Positions 9,904 to 16,866 of a stretch of DNA of 64,000 nucleotides are shown in pieces. The position numbers were made by a program, and so were the translations under genes. The DNA is from Allomuricauda sp. CAU 1633 (GTDB lineage: Bacteria; Bacteroidota; Bacteroidia; Flavobacteriales; Flavobacteriaceae). Position 1 is the first letter of the stretch, and every line of letters begins with the position of its first letter. The notes under the pieces are model-generated. The model did not search any database, had not been told where the DNA came from, and was given only the letters and a program-made list of their open reading frames with translations. Location of the stretch: the NCBI RefSeq assembly GCF_017313225.1, contig NZ_JAFLNE010000001.1, forward strand, positions 992,001 to 1,056,000, given 5' to 3'.

Positions 9904-11244
9904 ATGGGAACCATACTGATAATTACTTTTTTGATTTTACTGCTTTTAGATGTGCCAGTGGCTTTTTGTATGGTACTATCTTGTTTTGCGGCCTTATTGT
10001 ATGTTGGTGTAGATCCCATTATGGTAGGATTGGAAACTACCCGGTCCCTATCTTCTTTTTATTCATTTTTGGCCGTTCCTTTTTTCATCCTAGCGGGAGA
10101 ACTTATGAATTATGGAGGACTCTCCCAAAGATTGATAAGGCTGGTAAAGGCATTGATTGGGCATTATAGAATTGGATTGCCTGCGGTGACCACGGTCTCT
10201 TCGCAAATGTTTGGAGCAGTGTCTGGTGCCTCTGCGGCCACTTGCGCCGCTGTTGGTGGAATTATGATTCCGGCATTGGAGAAAAATGGATATAACCGAG
10301 CTTTCAGTACGGCATTGGCTGCATGTTCAGGAACTACAGGGGCATTGATTCCTCCGAGTATCCTACTGCTCATATATGGTACGTTGGCCAATGTGTCCAT
10401 TGAAAAACTATTCATAGGTGGAATTATTCCAGGAATTCTTGTTGGCATCAGTATTATAGTCATTAGCAGCTATATGACCCGGAAAATGACCATTGTGAAG
10501 GAACCTAAAGCTGACCTCAAGGAAATAAAGGAAAGTTTTATAGGAGCCCTGTTTCCAATAGGGCTGGTAATTGTGATTTTTGTGGGCATCATGGGTGGTT
10601 TTTTTACGGCCACGGAAGCGTCCGCAGTGGCAGTGGTCTATGCTGCTTTGGTGGGCTATTTTGCATATCGAAAACTAAAATTGAAAGATCTTCCAAAAAT
10701 TCTATTGTCCTCGGCCAAGACAACGGCAGCTTTGAGTTTTTTGATTGCCTGTGCAAGTCTGTTTGCATGGACTTTGGCCATTGGTAAGATTCCTGAGATG
10801 ATTACAGGGGATTTAATTGGATTTTGTGACAGTTTGATAACATTTTCAGGTATTGATTTTTCACCCGATACCTTGGCAAGTGTCCGTGTATTTTTGGTGC
10901 TCATCGTGCTAAATATCACTTTATTGTTTGTGGGGATGTTCATTGATGCGGGTCCAGGCCTGCTTATTGTTGTGCCGGTCGTATTGCCCATTAGCCAGGC
11001 TATTGGGATGGACCTTGGACTTGACGCCGTGCATTTTGGGATTCTCGTGGTTTCCAATATGATCATAGGGCTGGTTACGCCACCAGTGGGTTCCACACTT
11101 TTTGTGGCCAGTGCCGTTGGAAAAGTGTCCATTTCTAAAATGACCCCCTATGTATTGAAGTTTCTTTTGGCCATGATCATTATTCAACTCCTAATTACCT
11201 ACTGGGCGCCGATAACAACATTTTTACCATCATTAATGCCGTAG
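9904..11244 (+). CDS. dctM: TRAP transporter large permease DctM
   Basis: 446 aa, very hydrophobic, with about 12 membrane segments and the DctM-type motifs GAVSGASAATCAAVGGIMIP and CSGTTGALIPPSI in the first half and NMIIGLVTPPVG in the second. It is the channel-forming subunit of the sodium-coupled TRAP importer made with the two upstream genes. The stop is followed by 252 bp of non-coding DNA holding two hairpins, so the operon probably ends here and GH51 is transcribed separately or by read-through. Confidence 0.92.
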   Translation: MGTILIITFLILLLLDVPVAFCMVLSCFAALLYVGVDPIMVGLETTRSLSSFYSFLAVPFFILAGELMNYGGLSQRLIRLVKALIGHYRIGLPAVTTVSSQMFGAVSGASAATCAAVGGIMIPALEKNGYNRAFSTALAACSGTTGALIPPSILLLIYGTLANVSIEKLFIGGIIPGILVGISIIVISSYMTRKMTIVKEPKADLKEIKESFIGALFPIGLVIVIFVGIMGGFFTATEASAVAVVYAALVGYFAYRKLKLKDLPKILLSSAKTTAALSFLIACASLFAWTLAIGKIPEMITGDLIGFCDSLITFSGIDFSPDTLASVRVFLVLIVLNITLLFVGMFIDAGPGLLIVVPVVLPISQAIGMDLGLDAVHFGILVVSNMIIGLVTPPVGSTLFVASAVGKVSISKMTPYVLKFLLAMIIIQLLITYWAPITTFLPSLMP

Positions 11245-11298
11245 AATCATAATCATGATAAAATCAAAGCATATAAAATATATACAAAAGTGCAAGTA

Positions 11299-11412
11299 AG
11301 TTAGTTTAGTTTAGTTCTTTTAGTGAAAAGTGAAGCGTAAAGCTGAGCTTTTCAAGTGTTAGTTTTATTCAGTTGATTAGCGAAAAGCGCAGTGTAAGAG
11401 CTGCGCTTTTTA
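11299..11412 (+). repeat. Tandem pair of diverged hairpin units between dctM and GH51
   Basis: Two units of about 56 bp (about 11299-11354 and 11357-11412) align along their whole length with one indel. Each starts GTTAGTTT and ends in a hairpin. Unit 1 pairs GAAAAG (11325-11330) with CTTTTC (11348-11353); unit 2 pairs AAAAGCGCAG (11383-11392) with CTGCGCTTTT (11401-11410). This looks like a duplicated transcription-termination or RNA-stability element. Confidence 0.6.
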
Positions 11413-11416
11413 AAAA
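11383..11416 (+). terminator. Rho-independent terminator after the TRAP operon
   Basis: A perfect 10-bp stem with an 8-nt loop. The 3' arm ends in four T and the flank is A/T-rich. It sits 139 bp after the dctM stop and 81 bp before the GH51 start. Confidence 0.6.
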
Positions 11417-11496
11417 CAACGATTCTAAACAGCTGCACTGAATTTTTTTATTCCTATAGTAATCAATCAAAAAAAAATAGTAAAACCAAAATAACC

Positions 11497-13140
11497 ATGA
11501 AATTCGATTTCAATCAAAAAATAGGTGTAACCCCAGCTTTAACAAAGCTTGTAATTTGTTGTTTGATGATTGCAGGTTTGCAAACTAAAATAACCGCACA
11601 ACAGAAGGCAAAAATCAAAATCGACACTGATCGTGTTATCGGAGACATAAGTCCGTTGCTCTATGGAAATTTTGTGGAACATTTGGGCAGATGTGTTTAT
11701 GGAGGTATTTATGATCCGGGATCACCGTTGGCAGACGAAGATGGATTTCGTAAAGATGTTTTGGAAGCTGCAAAGGATTTAAACGTGACCATCACAAGGT
11801 ATCCAGGCGGAAACTTTGTGTCCAATTATCATTGGGAGGACGGTGTGGGACCAAACCGAGTACCTAGAATGGAGTTGGCATGGTCTCGATTGGAAACCAA
11901 TCAATTTGGAACCAATGAGTTTATGGACTTCGCTAAAAAAATGGGGACGGAACCCTATTTTTCGGTCAACATGGGTACAGGGACCATTGAAGAGGCCCAA
12001 CGATGGGTAGAATATACAAATGTTAAGGGCAATTCATATTACGCAAAGCTAAGGGAAGAGCATGGGTATCCCGAACCGCACAACATTACCTATTGGAGTT
12101 TGGGTAACGAAATGGACGGATTTTGGCAAATGGGACATTTAAATGCCGAAGACTATAGCAAAAAAGCCAGGGAAGCCGCAAAGCTGATGAAGTTAACGGA
12201 CCCTAATATCAAATTGATAGCTGCGGGATCTTCAAATTACCGTCCTTTTGCCGACCCTAATGAATGGAATGCAACAATCTTAAAGGAACTTAGGGATGTT
12301 GTGGATTTTTTGGCCATCCATATGTATGTCGGAAATCCAGATGACAACTACTATAATTTTTTGTCAACTCCCTTGGTCATGGAGCAACGGACAAAACTCA
12401 TTAAAGGTCTTATAAATGTTGAGATGCAAAAGGCGGATAGAGGGGAGAGGGATCCTATTTATATCGCCTGGGACGAATACAATGTTTGGTATAGGGCAAG
12501 ACGGGGAGCTTCTTCCAAAGGGGAGAGAGCCTTGGAAGAACATTATAATCTTGAAGATGCCTTGGTGATTGCAGGATTCCTAAATAGTTTTATTAGGAAT
12601 GCAGATGTCGTTAAAATGGCAAATATGGCTCAATTGGTCAATGTTATTGGTCCAATGTTCACTAATGAAGAAGGCATGTTCAAGCAAACCATTTATTATC
12701 CACTTCAATTATTTTCCCAAAATATGCATGGTACGGCATTGGATCTATTTGTGGATTGTGGGACATACGATACGGAAGAGTTCAATATTGGTCTGGGGGA
12801 GCAGATGACACAACAAAGTAACGTTCCTTATTTAGATGTTTCAGCAGCAATAAATGGGGATGAAATTATATTAGCGGTTGTTAATCGACATCTAACGGAG
12901 TCGATATCCACGGATATTGTTTTACAGGAAGGAGCTTTTAACGGTAATGTTGAAGTTGTAGAGGTCAATGGCCCCAATGTAAAAGCGCAAAATACATTTG
13001 GGAATGAAATTATTAAAAGTAAGAATGTCAAAAATTCAAAAATCTCAAAAAGTAGTTTCACATATAACTTTCCCGCCCATTCATTTACCATGATCAAGGG
13101 TAAGTATAAAAAAATGGGGGGAGATAACCTGAAAAATTAA
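11497..13140 (+). CDS. Secreted GH51 alpha-L-arabinofuranosidase
   Basis: 547 aa. An N-terminal hydrophobic segment ends near TAQQ, a signal peptide for export. The GH51 barrel follows, with YPGGNFVSNYHWEDGVGP, the acid/base Glu205 in SLGNEMDG, the nucleophile Glu327 in IAWDEYNVW, and a C-terminal beta-sandwich domain. The family removes L-arabinofuranosyl side chains from arabinoxylan or arabinan. Together with GH39 and GH3 in the same strand it makes a debranching plus exo-acting set for pentose polymers. It is the last gene before the att-like repeat at 13319. Confidence 0.92.
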   Translation: MKFDFNQKIGVTPALTKLVICCLMIAGLQTKITAQQKAKIKIDTDRVIGDISPLLYGNFVEHLGRCVYGGIYDPGSPLADEDGFRKDVLEAAKDLNVTITRYPGGNFVSNYHWEDGVGPNRVPRMELAWSRLETNQFGTNEFMDFAKKMGTEPYFSVNMGTGTIEEAQRWVEYTNVKGNSYYAKLREEHGYPEPHNITYWSLGNEMDGFWQMGHLNAEDYSKKAREAAKLMKLTDPNIKLIAAGSSNYRPFADPNEWNATILKELRDVVDFLAIHMYVGNPDDNYYNFLSTPLVMEQRTKLIKGLINVEMQKADRGERDPIYIAWDEYNVWYRARRGASSKGERALEEHYNLEDALVIAGFLNSFIRNADVVKMANMAQLVNVIGPMFTNEEGMFKQTIYYPLQLFSQNMHGTALDLFVDCGTYDTEEFNIGLGEQMTQQSNVPYLDVSAAINGDEIILAVVNRHLTESISTDIVLQEGAFNGNVEVVEVNGPNVKAQNTFGNEIIKSKNVKNSKISKSSFTYNFPAHSFTMIKGKYKKMGGDNLKN

Positions 13141-13340
13141 TTTAGACTTCTATTTACAGTTGAATTAAAAGTACTCTTAAGAAGATGATTTAAGGGTATC
13201 CTTATTAGTTAGAATAGGGCAATCTTGATTTTAGGCTCAACGGGGTTTTCTATTTCTTTTGCTATGGAGAAAGGATTTGTTTCGAAACAATAGATGTGCC
13301 TTAGGACAGCCTAATCTTAAGGCGCGTTTCATGTCAAAAA

Positions 13341-13361
13341 CGTGTACGGTACCGTGTACTG
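13341..13361. repeat. CGTGTACGG direct-repeat pair (outer left copy)
   Basis: CGTGTACGG at 13341-13349 and CGTGTACTG at 13353-13361, with a 12-bp period. The same arrangement occurs at 13536-13556 and 46500-46520. Paired short repeats near both ends of an integrase element are the usual form of integrase or excisionase arm sites; the binding role is inferred. Confidence 0.5.
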
Positions 13362-13442
13362 TCCGTAAAAATAGGGAAACATTGGGCATAAAAAACGGAT
13401 TGCTGGTACACAATCCGTTGATTCTTGGCTGTTTAGCCCTTG

Positions 13443-13484
13443 TAGCGGGAACTGGACTCGAACCAGTGACCTTCGGGTTATGAG
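13443..13484 (-). pseudogene. 3' fragment of initiator tRNA-fMet (att core)
   Basis: 42 nt identical to the 3' part of the intact tRNA at 46603-46644: the T arm, variable loop, 3' anticodon stem and most of the anticodon loop. Homology stops within the loop, at TTATGAG on the + strand; beyond it the sequence differs (TTCCACC). This is the footprint left when a tyrosine recombinase element integrates in a tRNA gene. Confidence 0.88.
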
Positions 13485-13535
13485 TTCCACCAAACCCCTT
13501 ATTTTATGCTATTTAGGGTGTATTTTGCCAAAAAA

Positions 13536-13556
13536 CGTGTACGGTATCGTGTACGG
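13536..13556. repeat. CGTGTACGG direct-repeat pair (inner left end)
   Basis: Two exact CGTGTACGG copies (13536-13544 and 13548-13556) with a 12-bp period, about 52 bp inside the left crossover point. They are flanked by runs of A and T as in the right-hand copy. This is a candidate recombinase arm site for the left end of the island. Confidence 0.5.
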
Positions 13557-13814
13557 TTATTTTGGTCTAAAATAGTCAAAATACCTTAATTGATTAAACT
13601 ATTATTCAATGCTTTAGGATTGGCTTATTCTTCTTAGAATTGGATTTTCTACAATAGTAAATGACTTCTATCTGAATTTTGAAGTATTTATTTCAGGTTG
13701 TTTAAAATAATCAGGATACTTCGATTTCCGGTATTTGATATTATTAAGAGTGGATCATCCTTTTCAAATAAAAACAATAATGAATTTTATCTTCTGAGTT
13801 ATGACAAAATCATA

Positions 13815-14153
13815 TCAAGTAATGTTTTGAGCATCCAACACTGGGTGAATATTGATAAAATTACAAAAAAGAAGAGGACATTTGGAGGCAATGGAAAAGG
13901 CCTCTTGATAATCTTTGCACTTAAGTTTGATAAACCCTGTTATGAAATTACTTCCTTCTTCAAAATCTTCAATGGAATAGATAGAGCAAGAATCATTGAT
14001 ATTGATATATCTTTTTTCAAAAGGGCAACCTTCCAAGTATTTCCCCAATTTTTTTAAATGATTGCTCCATTGTAAATACTCTTGCATAACAACTTGCATT
14101 TCTTTAGGGGAGGGTTCAAGACCGTTACTTGAAAGTAGTAACACAAAATCCAT
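13815..14153 (-). CDS. YCII-related (DGPF-type) small protein
   Basis: 112 aa. It starts MDFVLLLSSNG and follows the pattern of YCII proteins: FILLI-type strand, a helix with EYLQWSNHLKKLGK, and the FITGFIKLKCKDYQEAFSIASKCPLL segment. It is a divergent paralogue of the + strand gene at 14315. YCII/DGPF proteins of unknown biochemistry are the standard neighbours of ECF42 sigma factors. The chosen strand is supported by this homology; the + strand frame over the same DNA has no recognisable features. A shared promoter motif lies 26 bp upstream of its ATG. Confidence 0.75.
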   Translation of the reverse strand: MDFVLLLSSNGLEPSPKEMQVVMQEYLQWSNHLKKLGKYLEGCPFEKRYININDSCSIYSIEDFEEGSNFITGFIKLKCKDYQEAFSIASKCPLLFCNFINIHPVLDAQNIT

Positions 14154-14178
14154 AACATCACTTTATAAGTATATTTAA

Positions 14179-14206
14179 TTACAAAAGGTTTTAGGGAAAG
14201 GGGACA
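14179..14206 (-). promoter_or_regulatory. Candidate ECF-sigma promoter for the minus-strand YCII gene
   Basis: On the minus strand TGTCCC (14206-14201), then 18 nt, then GTAA (14182-14179). The same -35-like box with 18-nt spacing to a GT-box is found at 14249-14276 and 16230-16257. The predicted start of transcription is 15-25 nt before the ATG at 14153. Confidence 0.5.
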
Positions 14207-14248
14207 TTAATATTATTGCTATTTTTAACTTAATTTCAACATTTATTT

Positions 14249-14276
14249 TGTCCCCTCTTATGTTTGAAGTCTGTTC
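14249..14276 (+). promoter_or_regulatory. Candidate ECF-sigma promoter for YCII-sigma operon
   Basis: TGTCCC (14249-14254), 18 nt, GTTC (14273-14276). It faces away from the mirror copy at 14201-14206, so one short region serves two divergent YCII genes. It lies within the upstream extension of the next reading frame, which argues that translation begins at 14315 rather than at the earlier TTG. Confidence 0.5.
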
Positions 14277-14314
14277 TAGTCATTGTAAATAATTTTTTAT
14301 CTAAAAATCATGGT

Positions 14315-14659
14315 ATGAAAGAATTTATTCTGTTGATACATGGTGATAGCTATCACGACGAATCCCCTCAAGCTCTGGAAGAGCATATGCAAAAATATGT
14401 TGAGTGGATGAAAGACTTAAAAAATAGAAACTTGTTTGTAAAAGGTAACCGGCTTGAAAATGACTCTCGAGTTGTTCGACCTAAAACAATAATTGGTGAT
14501 GGACCCTATGTTGAGCCAAAAGAAATAATAGGGGGGTATATCATACTAAGGGCCAATAATTTGGGCGAGGCCGAAGAACTGGTGCTAACTTGCCCTTTGA
14601 GTAACGAATTTTTCATAACAGTAAAGCCTTTGATGCCAGATCCATCCGAGTTTATCTAA
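14315..14659 (+). CDS. YCII/DGPF-family protein
   Basis: 114 aa from ATG 14315, giving the usual MKEFILLIHGD start; the frame is open from a TTG at 14264, but that would add an atypical leader and overlap the promoter motif. It contains the GDGPYVEPKEIIGGYIILRA stretch with the DGP core that names DGPF proteins. The gene ends 4 bp before the ECF sigma gene, so the two are one operon, the arrangement known for group ECF42. Biochemical role unknown; a link to detoxification or antibiotic stress is proposed for the family. Confidence 0.85.
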   Translation: MKEFILLIHGDSYHDESPQALEEHMQKYVEWMKDLKNRNLFVKGNRLENDSRVVRPKTIIGDGPYVEPKEIIGGYIILRANNLGEAEELVLTCPLSNEFFITVKPLMPDPSEFI

Positions 14660-14663
14660 TTTC

Positions 14664-15899
14664 ATGCAGGAAGATGTAAATCAACTTGTGGATAATTTAT
14701 TCAGGACCGAATATGGTAAAATGGTGTCGTATCTCACCTCGAAATTTGGAATCAATTTTTTGGAGGAAGCGGAAGATGTAGTTCAAGACACCTTGGTCAC
14801 CGCCTACCAAAATTGGACCTTTAACGGTGTGCCGGAAAATCCACAAGCTTGGATATTTGTTGTGTGTAAAAATAAAGCAATCAATATCCTAAAAAAAAAG
14901 AGCAAGTCAGTTAATATTGATAACTATCAGAAATATTTTTCGATTCCACCGGTTTCTACCAAACTAGAACAGGAAATCGAAGATAGTATGCTGAGGATGA
15001 TTTTTAATTGTTCTCTAGTCCAAATTGACGACAAGAGTTCTATAATTTTAATTTTAAGCACTTTATGCGGTTTTAGCCGAAAGGAAATTGCCCAAGCCTT
15101 GTTGATTGAGGAAGAGGCGGTTAAAAAAAGGCTTTATCGTGCAAAAAAACGAATTCGTGAGACCCATCTCAACTTTGATTTGAAAAAAGGTGTCGATCTT
15201 CAAGATAGACTTTCCGTAGTTTGTGATACCCTATACCTGCTTTTTAATCAAGGTTATAATTCTTCAAGTCAAAAGGAACTTATTAGAAAGGATATGTGTC
15301 TAGAGGCACTAAGGCTGACCGATTTGCTCTTGCAATCCTTTCCAGGCGAACCAAAAATAAATGCTTTGATGTCTTTAATGTGCTTTCATATAGCCAGATT
15401 TGAAAGTAGAATTGATGATAGAGGGGCTATTGTTCTACTCAAAAATCAGAACAGGGATTTATGGAACAAGGAAATGATTAATGGTGGATTACGTTATTTA
15501 TCTGCCTCTGCTTCAGGTGAAATTTTAAGTACTTTTCATATAGAAGCTGGTATTGCCGCCGAACACTGCTTATCCGACGATTTTAAAAGTACTAACTGGT
15601 TAAAAATAAGCGAATTATACCAGTTGCTTTATCAATATAAGCCATCTCCAATTATTTTGTTGAACCAAGCAATAGTTAAGTGGCAACTTGGCTATCAAGG
15701 AGAAGCAATTGACGATTTGAACTCACTTAAGGAAGATGACATTTTGAATGGTTATTATCTTTTACATGCAACCTTGGGAGAGTTCTACGCTGTTACGGGA
15801 AAACCTAATTTGGCGTTGGAATCATATGTTATTGCAAAAAATCTTACTTCTTCTAACCTGGAGAAAGAACTTATTCATCGAAAAATGGATTCCCTTTAA
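14664..15899 (+). CDS. ECF42-type RNA polymerase sigma factor with C-terminal TPR-like extension
   Basis: 411 aa, twice the length of a basic ECF sigma factor. Residues about 10-85 are region 2 (AEDVVQDTLVTAYQNW and the PQAWIFVVCKNKAINILKKK promoter-melting part). Residues about 105-165 are region 4 (GFSRKEIAQALLIEEEAVKKRLYRAKKRI). From about 180 to the end lies the SigF/DUF6596 plus TPR-like extension (DRLSVVCDTLYLLFNQGY, then helical repeats) that characterises ECF42 and is needed for its activity in other bacteria. These sigma factors lack an anti-sigma gene, and none is present here. Its likely targets are the two YCII genes and others with the same promoter motif. Confidence 0.9.
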   Translation: MQEDVNQLVDNLFRTEYGKMVSYLTSKFGINFLEEAEDVVQDTLVTAYQNWTFNGVPENPQAWIFVVCKNKAINILKKKSKSVNIDNYQKYFSIPPVSTKLEQEIEDSMLRMIFNCSLVQIDDKSSIILILSTLCGFSRKEIAQALLIEEEAVKKRLYRAKKRIRETHLNFDLKKGVDLQDRLSVVCDTLYLLFNQGYNSSSQKELIRKDMCLEALRLTDLLLQSFPGEPKINALMSLMCFHIARFESRIDDRGAIVLLKNQNRDLWNKEMINGGLRYLSASASGEILSTFHIEAGIAAEHCLSDDFKSTNWLKISELYQLLYQYKPSPIILLNQAIVKWQLGYQGEAIDDLNSLKEDDILNGYYLLHATLGEFYAVTGKPNLALESYVIAKNLTSSNLEKELIHRKMDSL

Positions 15900-16050
15900 A
15901 TTATTACTTTCTTTCATTCTTCCCAAAGCATGTAACTTCATGAGGCATGTACGTAGAACCATTCTATGATATATTGCGGTAGAACACCTATTCTATCCAA
16001 GAACTTTGAATTGTAGAAGCACACAGTACCAGTTTTGCACTATTCCCGTA

Positions 16051-16081
16051 CATTCAAAACAAAATAGTGTTCATTCGAAAC
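16051..16081 (+). promoter_or_regulatory. Candidate LytTR-type direct repeat
   Basis: CATTCAAAAC (16051-16060) and CATTCGAAAC (16072-16081) repeat with a 21-bp period, the two-turn spacing usual for LytTR-domain regulators. A related pair lies upstream of susC at 18918-18950, next to a LytTR regulator gene. Binding is inferred. Confidence 0.35.
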
Positions 16082-16182
16082 ATACATCCTCTAACAGTAT
16101 GGTTATTGATTAATTTTAATTAGAATTTTTGATGAGAAGAGAAGTTTTGTTCTCATTCTAAAATTTTTGAATTAGCTAAATG

Positions 16183-16208
16183 AAAGCCGGTTGACGCCGG
16201 CTTTTTTA
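16183..16208 (+). terminator. Rho-independent terminator
   Basis: AAAGCCGG (16183-16190) pairs with CCGGCTTT (16197-16204) across a 6-nt loop, followed by a run of T. It probably ends the sigma-factor transcript, 284 bp past the stop, or a short RNA from this gap. Confidence 0.75.
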
Positions 16209-16229
16209 TTCTCATCGATTACACAACGT

Positions 16230-16257
16230 CGTCCCCTTTGACCTTTCTGGATTGTTC
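16230..16257 (+). promoter_or_regulatory. Candidate ECF-sigma promoter before the 160-aa gene
   Basis: CGTCCC (16230-16235), 18 nt, GTTC (16254-16257), the same spacing as the two YCII promoters. The 3' neighbour starts at 16292, leaving a short leader. Confidence 0.45.
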
Positions 16258-16291
16258 TTTTAAAACAATACCGTAAAACAAAGTAAGAATC

Positions 16292-16774
16292 ATGAAGGAA
16301 CTTAAATTGGAGTTTGAAATCCTTAAGCCTCATAGCGATTGTTGGGATTATCTGATTGAAACGGAACCCTTTGGTTTTTTGGAGGAGGTTAAACAGCTCT
16401 ACAAACCGTCAAAAAAAACAGTTGAGCTTGGCGACATATTTATGTTTCAGCTCAATCTAAGGAACATTTTATTAGAGGTAATAGATAAGGTCGAGAATGA
16501 AACGATTACATATATAGTTAGGTGCGGAGAGAATGGAAATGAATTTAAAATTTCCATTAATCTGAAATATTTGAACCCAGTAAGGTCCAAAATTATTGTT
16601 ATCTCGACACCCGTCAAAAAAAAGGGAAATAGCAACTTTCTCTTGAAGGTTTTATGGCAAACAAGAGTGAAAAAGTTAATAAAAAATGAGGTTTATAACT
16701 ATCTATTGCTCAAAAAAAATAAAGAGGAAGAAAGTTATTCTAACTTGGAGTCAGTGCTGACATTAAAGCATTAA
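16292..16774 (+). CDS. Hypothetical SRPBCC-like protein, paralogue of the gene at 27366
   Basis: 160 aa, no signal peptide or membrane segment. The pattern of an early FEILKPHSDCWDYL helix, long beta strands (FMFQL, ILLEVIDKV, TYIVRCGENGNEFKISINL) and a basic C-terminal helix (WQTRVKKLIKNEVYNYL) suggests a START/SRPBCC-like ligand pocket, but I do not recognise the family firmly. The minus-strand protein at 27366-27797 aligns along its length (FEV start, CKNSGYEFRLSFKLY, WNYRYKKLFKSWISEYL). It is convergent with the histidine kinase gene and preceded by an ECF-like promoter motif. Confidence 0.65.
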   Translation: MKELKLEFEILKPHSDCWDYLIETEPFGFLEEVKQLYKPSKKTVELGDIFMFQLNLRNILLEVIDKVENETITYIVRCGENGNEFKISINLKYLNPVRSKIIVISTPVKKKGNSNFLLKVLWQTRVKKLIKNEVYNYLLLKKNKEEESYSNLESVLTLKH

Positions 16775-16866
16775 AGTAGATGTAATATATCACATAAGAA
16801 ATTCTGTCACAAGCATCTTTTTTGGAAAGTATTTTTTTCTAGGCTTAAATACTTATAAGAATAAAA

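Larger units (their letters stand above)
13319..13484. repeat. Left copy of 166-bp att-flanking direct repeat
   Basis: Nearly identical to 46478-46644: I count four substitutions and one single-base indel, mostly in a terminator loop. Reading on the minus strand it holds the 3' part of tRNA-fMet, the tRNA terminator stem (13394-13402 with 13411-13419), an arm-type repeat pair and the first four codons (ATG at 13331-13333) of an integrase that then stops matching. With the right copy it brackets the 33-kb island. The stretch 13141-13318, between GH51 and this repeat, shows nothing I can name. Confidence 0.9.
15900..16291. other. 392-bp non-coding stretch with regulatory repeats
   Basis: Holds a 21-bp-period direct repeat (16051-16081), a strong terminator (16183-16208) and an ECF-like promoter motif (16230-16257). 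The first 120 bp contain TAGAAC and CTATTCTATCC stretches that partly recur upstream of susC near 18866-18882. No coding frame was found. Confidence 0.6.

Noticed and set aside
13259-13483. 74-codon frame over the left repeat
   Set aside because: It runs through the tRNA fragment and terminator, which explain the sequence.
13698-14057. 119-codon + strand frame
   Set aside because: It lies opposite the YCII-like gene, whose protein fits a known family and has a promoter motif; the + frame product shows no features.
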